A stretch of 64,000 nucleotides of DNA from Moniliophthora roreri (GCA_001466705.2 LATX02000189.1:1302001-1366000); one strand, 5' to 3'; shown: positions 23,304 through 35,523, counted from the first letter of the stretch. Notes: generated from the sequence alone by a model not told the origin. Made by a program: numbers and translations.

Positions 23304-25809
23304 ATGGCTCTCTCCAAGGTCTGTTCTGACCTGTTCTCAAGACACATTATTTATCTGAAGCGCCCCAATAGCACATCGATCCAGATCGTCTGCTACAGGA
23401 CTCCCATGTACGCGTTATGTTCTACTATTCCGTTCAACGCCTGTCGTTTCTGATTCAAGTCATGAAGGACAAGAAGACAAAACACCATGTTCTAACCAAG
23501 ACCGATCCAAATGAGATACAACACTCATATGGCGCACGCTACGGAACCAATCCCATCCCCAAATACCATCTTCCATCCAAGGTCTGAAAATAACGAACGT
23601 GCTGGTCCTACTGGCTTATTATAATCATTTGCTAGGGAATCGAAGCAGACTCGGCGTATCAACTTATTCACGACGAGCTCGCCCTGGGTGAGACCACACG
23701 ACACGCTTTGGCCTACTCCTCGCCATTCATGATTTGCTTTCATAGACGGTTCCCCAGTCCTCAACCTTGCATCCTTCGTTCATACGTGGATGCCCCCTCA
23801 GGCAGACAAACTCATGCAAGAGAACATATCCAAAAACTTGATAGACTGTGATGAATATCCAGCCACTCGTGGGTTTAGTGATTCTAGAACTGACAAGACT
23901 ACTGATGCACTGGAATCATGAACAGAGATCTTGCATACACGTTGTAAGTATGCAAATATAATCCAAGTGCGGCACTTACTGTCTACTTCTAAAAGGCATC
24001 TCGATGCTTGCACACCTCTGGAATGCCCCACGCGCCAAAAACGCCATCGGCACCGCAACAACTGGTTCATCGGAAGCTATTCAGTTGGGTGGCTTGGCCA
24101 TGAAGCGCATTTGGCAAGAGAAACAAAAGGCGGCAGGAAAAAGTATTCATGAACCTGGGTACGTATCACCCTTGTTCTTCACATGAATTGGACATTGATT
24201 GAACGCGTCTTCAGACCCAACATCGTCATGGGAGCTAATGCTCAAGTTGCTCTTGAGAAGTTTGCTCGATACTTCGACGTTGAATGCCGTCTGGTCCCCA
24301 TTTCTGTTGAAAGCAAGTACCGTCTTGACCCCAAAAAAGCAATGCAGTATGTGGACGAAAACGTACGCCTTCAGTGGTTCATCTGGCCTTCATCCGTTCA
24401 TTCTCTTCACAGACTATTGGAGTGTTTGTGATTCTAGGAAGTGAGTCAGGATCATGATCGTCAATTATACTATTGCTAAAGGGCGTTGAACCAAGGCACA
24501 TACACTGGCCACTACGAACCCGTAAAGGAGATGGCGGACCTTTTGGACGAATACGAAAAGAACACTGGGATCTCAGTCCCTATCCATGGTGGGTCAAAAC
24601 CAAGCTGCAGAGTAGAACTGTTGAATTGATTCTCTTTCTTCATGAAGTCGATGCGGCTTCCGGTGGCTTTGTAGCCCCATTCGCCACGGTCAGTTCTCCG
24701 GGCTCACTTTTTTGTCTGTTGGTAACTGAATGACATGTCCACCAGCCGGACTTGGTATGGGATTTCAAGATTCCCAGGGTCGTTTCCATCAATACTTCGT
24801 AAGTAAATATTCTCTGTGTTCGCGTTCGCACTACAACTTACTGTGCGTTCTCAGAGGCCACAAATTCGGTCTATCATATGTCGGAGTTGGTTGGGTCGTC
24901 TGGCGCGACAAAGCTCACCTCCCCAAAGATCTCATCTTCGAACTCCACTATCTCGGTTCGGTGGAATATTCCTTCTCGCTCAACTTCTCTCGACCTGCAG
25001 CGCCGATTATTGCCCAGTATTTCAATTTGATCCATTTAGGATTCGAGGGTTATAGGAATGTTGCGCTAAATGATCTGAGGAATGCGAGGCTACTTAGTAG
25101 GGCACTTGAAGGAAGCGGGTATTATATGGTTTTGAGTGATATCCACCGGCAGGCTCCAGGATCTGCAGCGAGTCTTGGAGCTCCCACGAAGGGCTCGGGG
25201 AAAACGGAGGCTGCAGATGTGAGATATGTTGACTACCTTTGCACGCTTCCAAACTTATAGACATCTTGGGCAGAATTACGAACCTGGTTTGCCAGTCGTA
25301 TCCTTCCGATTCTCGGATGACTTCAAGCAAAAGTACCCGGACATCCAGCAGAAGTGGATTCAGACACTCTTGCGTGCCAAAGGATGGCAAGTTCTGATAG
25401 TCACTGCTCCTCTTCCCAGTGTTCTGATGATCATAACAGGATTGTGCCCAATTATGAGCTGGCTCCCGACCTTGAAAGCATCGAAATCCTCCGAGTCGTC
25501 GTTCGTGAGAATATGTCGGAAGTGGTACGTTTGTGCTCCCGCTTTTTCCGATAACTCGAGCCGATCATGCTAAATTACGCAGCTCATCGATCGTCTAGTC
25601 GCGGACCTGGTGAGTATATTGGACGCATTCAAAGGTAAATCATGCTGACACCGCTTCAGATCGAGGTCACCGAGCAACTGATGAAAAGCGACTCGTCCAT
25701 CCACGCGTTGAATAATCTGGGGACTACCCATTCCTCTCGGCCTGAGGCAGTTCATGGGAGGATGGATGAGGGTAGCAAGCCTTCGGGAACGTATGCCAAG
25801 CAATGTTAA
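23304..25809 (+). CDS. Glutamate decarboxylase (PLP-dependent)
   Basis: Many exons join in phase from ATG 23304 (MALSK, then [12 protein letters not shown]). Visible landmarks are [121 protein letters not shown] and [20 protein letters not shown]. The lysine in SGHKFG forms the Schiff base with PLP. The enzyme makes GABA from glutamate and feeds the GABA shunt, often linked to acid or oxidative stress. The C-terminal tail is variable, as in other fungi; no clear calmodulin-binding helix was recognised. Confidence 0.92.
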
Positions 25810-25995
25810 GGACTAGGAATGAATTAAGAGGATCAATGTAAAATAACGATAATACGGAACTGTCAATGTCATTTTGAATTACGGACGCGTCGCGAAGTGG
25901 CTGCCCTGCTTGACTCCCAACCACTACTATCGCAATTCACTATCGATCCTGCCCTTCCACCCACTACACGACATCATGATCTGCATGAACATTGC

Positions 25996-26673
25996 ATGAA
26001 CTTGGATGCCAGGCTTCGCTGTTCAGGTTGCAAAACGGCATATTACTGGCGAGCTGCATTGTTTCATCCATTACATCTTGACACTTAATTAATCTGCGTC
26101 CCAGCTCCGAAAAGTGCCAGAAGAAAATGTGGAAAATGAGCCACAAGTCTGAGTGCTCCATCCAGCAGAAGCTGAATGAAGTCAACGAGGAACAGGCTAA
26201 GAAGCTACCCCCTCGCCCACGTAGCACTCATTGCACGGGCTGCCGCATCCGTTACGATGAGGACTATGGAGCCGATCAGGTCTGCCCGGATTGTGGTTAT
26301 ACGACTTGTGAAAGCTGCTCCTCCCATAATTCGCGTGGTAAGTCTCAACACTCTTGCCTTCCCTGGTGCCCGAAGAGTTTAACCTGTTTTCAGGATCATG
26401 CTACTGTCCCAACTCCAATTTTGGCCACAAATACTGTGAACAAGGTATGTCGCGTTCCTCGAACTACCTTTTTGTCTCACTGCTATCCCTACAGAGCCCA
26501 AATGGTACCAAATGAGCTCTCATACCGGCAAATTGTACAGGGGAGATTATCATCCAGAAAGCGTATGGGATGTTAATCCCCGGACTCATCCAGAATTGTT
26601 CGAGGATGAAGCAAGGACCTGCAATAATTGTGGCGAGATCAAGCGGTGCTTGAAGAAGGATGTGTGCAATTAA
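25996..26673 (+). CDS. MYND-type zinc-finger protein
   Basis: The reading frame gives LRCSGCKTAYYCSEKCQKK, MWKMSHKSEC: a MYND finger whose second half is complete, with the first Cys pair altered (HEHC). It is followed by more paired cysteines (CTGCRIRYDEDYGADQVCPD, CGYTTCESCSSH, CYCPNSNFGHKYCE, CNNCGEIKRC). Introns are 26049-26104 (a GC donor), one after NSRG and one after KYCEQ. MYND fingers bind proline-rich peptides in protein complexes. The true start is uncertain. The frame is open upstream to 25828 without any ATG, so 25996 is the first usable methionine, and it would leave out the upstream half of the finger. An unseen 5' exon is possible; the gene starts very close to the end of the previous one. 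Confidence 0.65.
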
Positions 26674-26812
26674 CTCGCATCATTGGTTCTCGGTGGAGGG
26701 ATACGTTTTTCCTTGCAAATCATATATCATGGATTGTTGCAAAACGCATTCCTCCCTAATCACGTATGTAATACATTATACACAAGTCCACAGATACAGT
26801 CAGCGTCGACAA

Positions 26813-29800
26813 CTAGGATCGCGATCGTGAAATTGACTGCTCTGAGTTGGCTCTCCCTAGAAATCCTCCCACGACGTTGGACACAGTTTCCGATATTTGA
26901 CGTTGTTCCCGTCGTTGCTTGACGTAGAACAGGCGTATGTTCGTTGAATTCCAAATTCCGAGAGGTGTCATCGCACGAACAAAGATTTCTCCCCATATCA
27001 GAGACGTTAGCCATACGATAGATGCATCGGACCACTACTCAAAGCGTTACTCGGGTAATCCTAAATGCTGAGTTGGCGTGACTTACGACAAATTTACGAG
27101 GGGAAAGCGGTGGGGTTGGGGGAAGTACGTCTTTGAGTGTGACAGACCCCAGGAATTCGAGTATGGAGGAGGCTGAAGACACTTTATGATGGCCTGCTTG
27201 CATGTTTTCTATCTTGGGTAACAGTTCAGATATCATTAGCATGACAATATCAAGCGGTAATCTGGAAAGTGAACGGTCAGATATGTTGAAAAGTCACATA
27301 TAAACCGATTACCCTTGTTGCCATGAGGTGACCTGTGTAGACCTGTGTGAGTAAGGACAGATCGGAGTCGATATGCACGAACCCATTCTTGTGTTGGAAC
27401 AAAGCCATTCCGACCAATTCCAGAAGCGGCCAGCCGTTCAAGACTTCCATTATTATCAATTGATGAGGAGCGACGTTGCTCCTTCATTTTGCCCTTCGCT
27501 TTTTCGGATGGAGCATTCCCTGATGGTATGGCATCTGAAGTGGGCGACACGACAGGTTCCGGAGAAGATACATCTGCATCGGCAGGTGCTCCGGATGACG
27601 GCTGCCTACTCTCCCCTGCTTCTTCATCCACACCTTCGGCGCTGAAGAGCAGACTTTTCTTTTCCTCGCTGGGTCCATGACCGTGCTCAGCGGAGGAGCG
27701 ACGGCTTCCCTTGTCATCCGCTTTCCGCGCATGTTCCTCCTTCGCGAGTTGAATCCGTCTGATCTCTCGAAGCCCGCTGTACAAGGTGAGTGTACCCAAA
27801 TCTTTGAATATCTTGTGAGCCGATATTATCCCGTAGAGTAGATGAGGGTTTTCGGAAGGGTTGTGTAGGATTATGGAGTTGAAGACTTCCAGCCTGTCAA
27901 GGAATCAGTAATATACGAGATACGAGCCACGAGCCACGCACATGAAAAAAAGTAGCCTAGGATGTCCTTCGTCTGATAGTAGGAACATGGGGTTGGAGAA
28001 TGAAGTGAATAGTTGGATTAGTCTAGTTGAAGATGTGACGCTCAATCTCTTGAAATAAGGAGCGCAATTTGAGAGTGTGATAATCAAGGCAGGATACAAT
28101 GAATTGAGGGTTCCTGAGGTTGTGGCCACAACCGAATAAATACTCTAATGGGTCGTCAGTTACACACAAGAAGGCATAGCAAGAGATAACTGACATTGAT
28201 TAAAAAATCTGCGGCGCCACCAGGCGTCGCCCACTTCGCCGGGATTTGAGCCTTGATAGGGTCAGATAACCTGGAGCCAAATGCAGGTTCAGCTGAAAGT
28301 GTCTGCATGATGTACGACAGTGCACGACAAAGGCCATGTTGCTCTGGTTCAGAGTGAGTGGTGGTACACTGTTAATATGAGATCGATGCATACGAGGTTT
28401 ATCCTTGATCTCGAGGTTGTAACACAAGAAGAACGCAACGAGATCCATGGCTTTCTCGGATTCCAAGACGTACGCACGGAATTTCTGAGGCAAACAGGGT
28501 TAATAAAAAGATAGAGATGTCGATGTGAACATACCTTGTTGAGCTCAATCATCTTCCAGAACAATATTACTATTCATAGGAACATCTTCAGTACACAGTA
28601 GCTTGGGGAGCAAAAACAAGACGCCTACTATTTTCTGCAATATACGGAACGGATTTGCGTGCTCCGGGTAGTATATTATTCATGCTTGCAATTTCCTGTT
28701 CCATGATCCCTAGAATACCATCTAGTATGAAGGTGAAATCTTGAGTGCGGTGCTTTAAAGATCATGAATGATGCTTTACGGTTCTTCAAATAATTCAAGG
28801 CTCACCAGCTTCATCAGAAAGTACCTGAATGCATTTGTGTGTGCAGTTGGAACTGAGCTTTGCTGTTCACCGCTGCCGACCACTGTATCTCGCGCATTGC
28901 CACTCTGGAAGTCTAGGAGGACTACGAGGACTTCAAAGCAAATCGCCACCAGGTTGATACGTGGATCCTCGCCTTTGAAGACTAAATGGTTGTATGGTAA
29001 TCGACCGGCCATGTTACCGATACTTGTGGGAGGACCCGTTGCCGAGTTCATGGCTGTGTTCAACAGAGAGCACAGCACGGTCAGCACGTCTCGACGAGGC
29101 GTTTTCTGAACGAGATGAAGAGTGTATAGCGAGGGATTCGTGAATAGCGATGACGCAGGGATGTAGATTTGCCGGGAGAGTAGAACTAGGAGTAGCCGGA
29201 GAACTTCAGCTTTATTGTTGTCGTACTGCTGGCTTGGACCTGGATCAGAGGTTGACCCAATTCCCTTCTCCCTTAACAGAAGAATGAGAGATGAAGGAAT
29301 AACAGACGACACCAGCACATACCATATAACATAGTTAATTTTGTAATGGTCCTTCTGGATCTTCGTCGGTAATGTGAATCCACAGCAGAACAGGAGGTCG
29401 ATAAGTGAGTTGAAAAGCCTTTCTCCGAGTGAAGGAAGTTGTTTGACTCTCTTCCGCTTGGGCTGTGGGGTTTGCGATTGAGATCCCACGGTAGTCTGTC
29501 CCTCCTCACTTTCGTCATCCTCCTCATCTTCAATGACAAATTGCGGCTCTTCACCTGTTGCTGTTGTTGCAGTATTGTCATTGTCCTCATCTTCCTCCAC
29601 CTCAATTTTCTTCCATAATACCTCTAGATCAAACACGCTCGTGTCTCCCTCCAATTCAAATACCACGGGCAGAACGCGTTGAAGAACGCGAAGACAGTTC
29701 AGTACTTCTTTTGTAGTGTTGCGTTCTGAAGAGGCGGCTTTGATAAGTGAAGAAGCAAAGGCGGAAACAGATGCTGAGGAAGGCGTAGGGAAGGTATGGT

Positions 29801-30243
29801 CGGATATGAGGTTGAAGAGTCGCAAGCACACCACTCGGATTAGTGTAGCTATGTTCTCGGGTGCATCAAGTAAGGCTCTCCGCACTGGAAAGTCAGAGAC
29901 AATCAGTAACAGTTTCAATCGATGGCAAGAATGTCGTACCATCATTTGGGGTAATCAAGGAAAACACCTCCGAGGCTGAATCGAATAAGACGAAATACTA
30001 TCCAATGGTTAGGGTAATGGGTTTTGTGTAGAGCTTTTTAGTATTACTTGATTCCAATAACTATCACTCTCCGGAATATGCTGGAAGATCATGTCAAACG
30101 CTGGTTCAAACAGAAGAGGAGACACGTACTCGCGTAGCTGCCAATTTTTGCAGTCCATCCGGTCGACTGCGAAAGGCCAGCTTCTCAGAGTCCGGAAGAA
30201 GTCCAAATGAAGATGTAAGACGTTGAGGTATCTTTGCAAACAT
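26813..30243 (-). CDS. HID1: HID1 family protein (Golgi/dense-core vesicle trafficking)
   Basis: A long multi-exon gene. The N-terminus reads MFAKIPQRLTSSFG, PDSEKLAFRSRPDGLQKLAA, TRHIPESDSYWNQYFVLFDS, ASEVFSLITPNDVRRALLDA and PENIATLIRVVCLRLFNLIS, which is the HID1 pattern. An acidic linker follows (EVEEDEDNDN...), then DPRINLVAICFEVLVVLLDF and LFWKMIELNKKFRAYVLESE. The end is WSDASIVWLTSLIWGEIFVR, AMTPLGIWNSTNIRLFYVK. HID1 is a peripheral Golgi protein first found in worms; its fungal function is poorly known. An in-frame methionine also lies at 30258. Intron ends were checked around residues TR|HIP and AEN|IILFW. Confidence 0.87.
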
Positions 30244-30694
30244 GTCTAAACCAGCCATTCAGTCAAGAGATGAGAGTTGAGGGAAGGGTATATTGCGGGG
30301 CACTGCCACAGTATAACGCGATGCCACTAGTACTACGTCCGGTGTCTATCATACTGGGTCTATGGAAAGGTCCTGGGGCGTATTCACTATGTACAAAGTC
30401 TGTATGTCAAGGAGCGTGGAAATTTTTACGATATCTCAAGCCAAAAGGTAAAAAACTACAGACAAGGTTAGGCAGGAAATGAAACTACCGCGGACTGAGG
30501 AGACTGAAGTCGAACCGTTGGAAGACCTCGTGTTGGGAGGGTCGTTTGGCTCTGGCCCCGCGCCCGAAGAACTAGCAGCCTGAGAAGCTGCTCCACCCTA
30601 TACAGAAATCATCAGTGAGTTGAAAAGACTGTCATACATCTATGTACATGAATGGCATCGAGTAACAAACCAAGAAACATCAGGCGAGGCGATT
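30244..30694. other. Intergenic, HID1 promoter and cupredoxin 3' flank
   Basis: No supported gene. A plus-strand frame at 30234-30482 has no domain. Confidence 0.35.
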
Positions 30695-31673
30695 TCAAGC
30701 TAAGGATAGTACCACGACAGCAGAAAGGAGAGAGAGACTGACACTAGCGACTACGCTGGTAGCACTATTCGAACCTGAAGCAGTAGGAGCTGCAGTAGCC
30801 ACTCCGTTGACACCGCCCGTCACTGGTCCATTATCAGGTTCCTTGCCGCGAACGATGGTCAGTCTACGCCTGATACTCAAAATAGTGTACTTACTGTGGT
30901 TTCTGAGCCCCCTATTTGCTGAGCTGCAGCTTGGAATGCTTCGAACGTGTTGCCAGAGGTCGGGGCGTTGATTGCTCCTACCATTCCCATACCACAGTGG
31001 AGGGGCTATTGCACTTATAGTCAGCTACTTCCATCCTCTACAAGAGTAGTATGTATAGTCACGAATTTGCAGTGATACCATATGGCTATAAGGCATCAGT
31101 ATTGCGAGTTAGGAAATACTCCTTAAAAGAGACATACGCTTTGTGTCGTCTGTGATATTGATTGTGAATTGCATCGCATTCACCAGTCCAGAATCGAAAC
31201 CGGCAGGTGTGCCCGCGGTCGCGTTAGCTTCGAGGTGAGTGCACGGGCTCTCGAATGAGGACTGAGTCACGGAATGCGGGAAGGCTCCTCTGTTGAACAT
31301 CAGTACCAACCAGTTTCCGAAAGATAAAAGACTGACCCAGGGAACCAGAAAGTCACCAGTGTACCGTTCTTCGCAGTGACGCTGGATGGGTTGAAGGCGA
31401 AGTTACCATTAAAGAATACGTCGATCTTGAATCGGACTCAGGCTTGAGGAAGATATGAATCTCGGCTATGTCACTCACGTTGACATGTCCATCCGTATCA
31501 GGAGGTGCTGAGGGTACTGAAGGAGCTGCAGTTGTAGGCGAACCACCTAAACAAGAGTAGTGAGCCAGCGGTTGGTTCACAGTTTAGAACTCCATGCCTC
31601 CACCACCGTATCCGCCATACTGTGCCAGTGCGAAAGGTAGAATGGCAAGTACTATGACTACGAGCAATGACAT
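30695..31673 (-). CDS. GPI-anchored cupredoxin-domain protein
   Basis: The start at 31673 gives a signal peptide (MSLLVVIVLAILPFALAQYG). After a Pro/Thr linker comes a cupredoxin domain: INV-DVFFNGNFAFNPSSVTAKN, GTLVTFWFPGGAFPHSVTQS, ANATAGTPAGFDSG, QFTINITDDTKPIWYHCKF and PLHCGMGMVGAINAP. The His of PHS, the Cys of YHCKF, and the His and Met of HCGMGM are the expected type-1 copper ligands. The C-terminus is a Ser/Thr/Ala-rich stalk ending in a hydrophobic GPI-type tail (SVSLSLLSAVVVLSLA). This matches fungal extracellular serine-rich cupredoxins, thought to act at the cell wall or hyphal surface; the redox partner is unknown. Confidence 0.85.
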
Positions 31674-31745
31674 TTTTGGAGGGCAGCGTAGGAAAATTCA
31701 GCGAGCTGTGGGAATTGGAAAAAAAAAGATGTGGGGAGCGTCCTT

Positions 31746-31964
31746 TTAACGAGAGGAAGCAGATCTGAATAGCTGTTCATTCCCAGCATTTTCGATAAAC
31801 GTATCAATCATTTCGACAGGAACCCGTTCAGCGCATACTTCTGACACTCCCTGTTTATTCTCACGCACATAAATGCTGGGAAAGGGAAGTCGGTTATAGG
31901 AAACCGAGGACAGTTGTGATCGAGGCAAGATCGCTTCCCAAACGTTGGGCTGTCGATGATGCAT
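31746..31964 (-). CDS. Possible exon of a small unknown gene
   Basis: The frame has coding-like composition (SVSYNRLPFPSIYVREN, VPVEMIDTFIENAGNEQLFR) and ends at 31746. A stop lies just before the ATG at 31964, but an acceptor (CGACAG) follows at once, so this could be the last exon of a spliced gene reaching toward 32340. I could not find a convincing upstream exon and recognise no domain. Confidence 0.25.
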   Translation of the reverse strand: MHHRQPNVWEAILPRSQLSSVSYNRLPFPSIYVRENKQGVSEVCAERVPVEMIDTFIENAGNEQLFRSASSR

Positions 31965-32600
31965 TCAAATATTCCCAGGAACAACGCCATCATAGCATGT
32001 CGGTAGATGTTTAGCCATAAAGAACTGTCAGATTCCCACAGAAAGTAATCAGCATTCCTTTAATGCGGATTGTTCTTCACCACAAATGAACGACGTGTGT
32101 CCTGATAAAGGTATTGGATTTCCGAGATGTCCACCGCGACGCCAATTTTAGACCAGATTCTAAGCATGAGGAGCGGCAGACAGCGGCAGCGCAGCAGCTG
32201 CAGGTTAGATTTGAATGGCTGTCGGGAAAGAGTGACACCGACGAGCTTCCCAAAAGAGCTTCCATTCTAGCATCAAGAGCTCTAGTTTGCAATGTTACAA
32301 CGAAGCTTGAATGAACGGCCTGTGTGAATTTTAGCTTCGGCAAGAGCTGAAGTGCCCTTTAGTACTGATCGCACAGAACATGAGTAACACCAGATTGCAA
32401 GACTGAAGACGCGCACGCGTACGTTATGGAGCTCTTTTCGCTGGCGTGGGCTTTACTTTGAGCCAATCGGTGCTCTCCTTGAGGTGTCTGGAATGACATT
32501 GATGGTGGAGGGTAAACGGAAGCCTATTTGGATCAAGCGAGGCACGAGCGATTGAGGGGAGACTACTTATAGTTATTTGGATAACTCTTTCCAAACAAAC
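31965..32600. other. Intergenic, unresolved
   Basis: Overlapping open frames run both ways at 32077-32343 (one reads FRDVHRDANFRPDSKHEERQ on the plus strand). Neither has a recognised domain or a good start. The SNF8 promoter lies at the right end. Confidence 0.3.
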
Positions 32601-33344
32601 ATGCGACGAGGAGTCGGGCTCGCCGCCTTCGACCGCCACGAACAATCCAAACGGTCCTTCGCCGAATTATCCACCCAGTTATCTGAAACCCAAGTACAAC
32701 AACTCCATTCTCAACTTGCTCAGTTTCGAGCCGCCCTCGCTCACTTTGCATCTACACATCGAGATTCTATCCGCGGAGACCCTAAATTCAGGCATGCATT
32801 TCAGCAGATGTGCTCATCAATCGGGGTGGATCCTTTGGCAGGACCACGAAAAGGTGGTTGGTGGGCAGAGATGCTGGGGCTCGGTGACTGGCAGTATGAG
32901 TTGGGCGTGCAGATTGTTGATGTATGTGTAACCACACGGGAGCGTAACGGTGGTATGATTGAGATGACAGAGTTGATCAGACTCATCGGGCAGCTACGGG
33001 GCGTCGATGGCGGGGATATTACAGAGGAAGACATCATACGAAGCATCAAGACACTGGAACCTCTCAGTGCAGGATACCAGGTGGTTGACGTCAGCGGAAG
33101 GAAAATGGTTCGCAGCGTCGTGAAGGAATTGGACCAGGACCAGGTCAGTGTGCTTGCTGTTGCAAGGCAAACAGGCGGACGGGTTGTAGAAGACATGCTG
33201 GTTCGCCAGCACGGATGGTCTCGCGAGCGGGCATATGCAGCCTTGGAGAACATGCTCCTCAGAGATGGTCTATGCTGGATTGACGAGCAGGACGAATATA
33301 CTGGACGAGCGTATTGGATACCTTCCGCAATGCGCTGGGAATAA
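32601..33344 (+). CDS. SNF8: ESCRT-II subunit SNF8/VPS22
   Basis: A single uninterrupted exon of 247 residues, unusual here because almost every neighbour is cut by introns. The start MRRGVGLAAFDRHEQSKRSF is diagnostic for SNF8. Next come FRAALAHFASTHRDSIRGDP, FRHAFQQMCSSIGVDPLAGP and GWWAEMLGLGDWQYELGVQI. Two winged-helix domains end in QHGWSRERAYAALENMLLRD, GLCWIDEQDEYTGRAYWIPS. SNF8 joins VPS25 and VPS36 in ESCRT-II, which sorts ubiquitylated membrane cargo into multivesicular endosomes. The start at 32601 is the first ATG of the conserved N-terminus. Confidence 0.94.
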   Translation: MRRGVGLAAFDRHEQSKRSFAELSTQLSETQVQQLHSQLAQFRAALAHFASTHRDSIRGDPKFRHAFQQMCSSIGVDPLAGPRKGGWWAEMLGLGDWQYELGVQIVDVCVTTRERNGGMIEMTELIRLIGQLRGVDGGDITEEDIIRSIKTLEPLSAGYQVVDVSGRKMVRSVVKELDQDQVSVLAVARQTGGRVVEDMLVRQHGWSRERAYAALENMLLRDGLCWIDEQDEYTGRAYWIPSAMRWE

Positions 33345-33740
33345 GACCTAGATTGATCGACATCAATTCTAGTCATAATCATCTCAGAAGACGATCTTGG
33401 TACTGTGACCCTCTTCAGGCTATAGGTCATACCCAATCTCGTCCATTTTCAAGTGCATGGGTAGACGGGTAAGACGGGCAGCCGGTACGGGTATTCCTAC
33501 ACATTTCCCAACAATATTACATGACAATTGGCTAGAATTACGACTGGTATCCCTTGCTATATACGAGACGGACAACGACAGCAGCAACCTGTAACACTAA
33601 GTAGCTTAATGGAAAGTAGAGTCATTACTTGAATGTGGCAGAGATGATTCAAGTTGTTCCATGCTTGGTGAGTTTGACGGAGCATCCACTGCCATCCAAA
33701 AGACGAATCAGCCACCAGTCCAGCTCAGAGGTGCGGGTAT
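33345..33740. other. Intergenic, convergent 3' ends
   Basis: The SNF8 and POLD2 genes converge here. No gene or repeat is recognised. Confidence 0.4.
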
Positions 33741-35463
33741 TCACCAACCTTCAGCAGCACCGTTCACTGTTGGAACCCCCATTCCTGCCGTCTCGAAGGT
33801 GATCTTTCTCACTTTCAATGTCCGGATATTGATAAGAACGAGTACACCGGTATCGGCAAAGCTGGGAACTCCAATGATGCGACATCTTCCATCTTTCTCA
33901 GAGACCATCTTCGTGATCAGCCTTTGCTGCCCTCCAACAATGTAGATATCTGGTGTTTCCTTGATAATAAATGGATCTACGCCCAAGTACGGGTGGCACC
34001 ACAACGTATCAGGTGCTGTCGGTGCCATATGCCGCCATATCAGCGTGGATTCCAGTAAAGATAATCGTGTATGCGGCGGACAGGAGACATATTTGAACAT
34101 GTCGTTCAAAGGCTGGCCAGAATTAACGAGCAAAGTCCTAGAGAATTTCTCGTTTCCTAGTCGCAAATAGGTTGGGTTGGTCTCGCAGTTGAAGGACGAT
34201 AGAGATGCGGCACCGCCAAACATCGCTTTGGGAAGAGCTTGTTGGGGAAGGATGACTCCCGAAGGGTCATTTTCCCCGGGAAGTAGATGGACCGGCATCG
34301 CACGCGCAATGTCCAATAAGTGGGCTGAAATACCCATAATTGGATGCGCGGAAAACGATGTCGAGTCGTAGCTATACTTATTCTATGTGGTGCTTGAACA
34401 TGACTTTTAAAGCTTCAGATAAAACACATACAGTTTTCTTCTCCTTGATGTCCACATCAGCCTTTTCGGAAACGGATATAGGTATTACCGAGTTCCCCGC
34501 GATGATGATTCGTGAGATCTGGGATGGAGACACGCCATATCTAGTGCCGCATTCTTCCCCGGTCAGATACTCGATTAACATATGTATGCGAGCATCAGAG
34601 GATGAAGGGGATCCGACATCTAGCCCCGAGACGGCTGCTATCCATTCATCCGTTTCTTCTGAAGCTATTGGGGTTCAAAGATGAGAAAGCATCTCGTAGT
34701 GGTCAAGAGCGCACGCACCGTCAACGTTCATTTTGTCACCACTTTCTTCTTCGATAGGATTCGGCGCCATGCCAGGATAGCAAATATCCACGACCTCGAA
34801 TTCACCATTTGGAGTTTCCATTCCAAGGGCACCAAGGATAACACCCGTTACGAGCTTCGCCTTCTTGACACAGTCCCCAACTAAACGTATTCGACCTGAT
34901 TCGTCTTCGAGCATCACTTTATCGTCTGGAGACCAGAACTTTGAAGGAAGTGGTGGGGGTGGTATTGAGCGCTTCGAAGTATGTGAATTCTCGAGCGCAA
35001 CGCAGAACCAGTTTTACCGTTTACGCACATCTCGAGCGATATCCTCCATGACATTAGGTTTCAAAGGCATATCCATATAAACCGTTCCCACAATATAGCA
35101 TAGCTGAGACTTGAGCACCTCTAAAACGCGTGGCACAAGAACAGGATTGCCTTTCAAAACACAGAATGTCAGTGAGCGTATTGAAAGAGAGCGGTGTCGC
35201 ACCATCGAGGTCTTCCCAACGTTTACGCGCTCTTTGCTCCACAAGGTCTCGAAAATGTCGAAGGCGAGTAAAGTAGATATTAGAATACTGGTGCTTGTAC
35301 GTTTTCTGAGCTGGTACAATGACAAAGGACGTCGTTAGCTCGGTGGGAGTGAGAACTTGAGTGACTGCTCGTTTTGAGGAAGAAGATTTTGGGCTGTCTA
35401 AGATTTGAGTCAAGGAAATATGTAGTGAGGGAAAAGGACTGACAGAGGACTGATTTTTTCCAT
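33741..35463 (-). CDS. POLD2: DNA polymerase delta subunit 2 (small subunit)
   Basis: A spliced gene whose exons read in order MEKISPLPKSSSSKRAVTQV, YKHQYSNIYFTRLRHFRDLV, EQRARKRWEDLDGNPVLVPR, VGTVYMDMPLKPNVMEDIAR, FWSPDDKVMLEDESGRIRLV and FEVVDICYPGMAP. The later part has HLLDIARAMPVHLLPGENDP, LPQQALPKAMFGGAASLSSF and LESTLIWRHMAPTAPDTLWC, the inactive phosphodiesterase fold of B-subunits. This subunit bridges the catalytic and other subunits of DNA polymerase delta in lagging-strand synthesis. The start at 35463 was set because the 50-base intron GTCAGT...GACAG then joins in frame. Two in-frame upstream ATGs would add about 20 residues and run into the shared promoter. Confidence 0.92.
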
Positions 35464-35523
35464 GGATGACGGTGGAGGAGAAAGACGCGTTTTTACGCGT
35501 ATCAGCATCGCGCGTTCCATATC
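35464..35523. promoter_or_regulatory. Divergent POLD2/RAD57 promoter with two MCB (ACGCGT) boxes
   Basis: The two start codons are only 60 bases apart on opposite strands. ACGCGT occurs at 35485-35490 and again at 35495-35500. ACGCGT is the MluI cell-cycle box bound by MBF in yeasts, which drives replication and repair genes at G1/S. Both neighbours are such genes. Binding is inferred from the motif. Confidence 0.7.
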
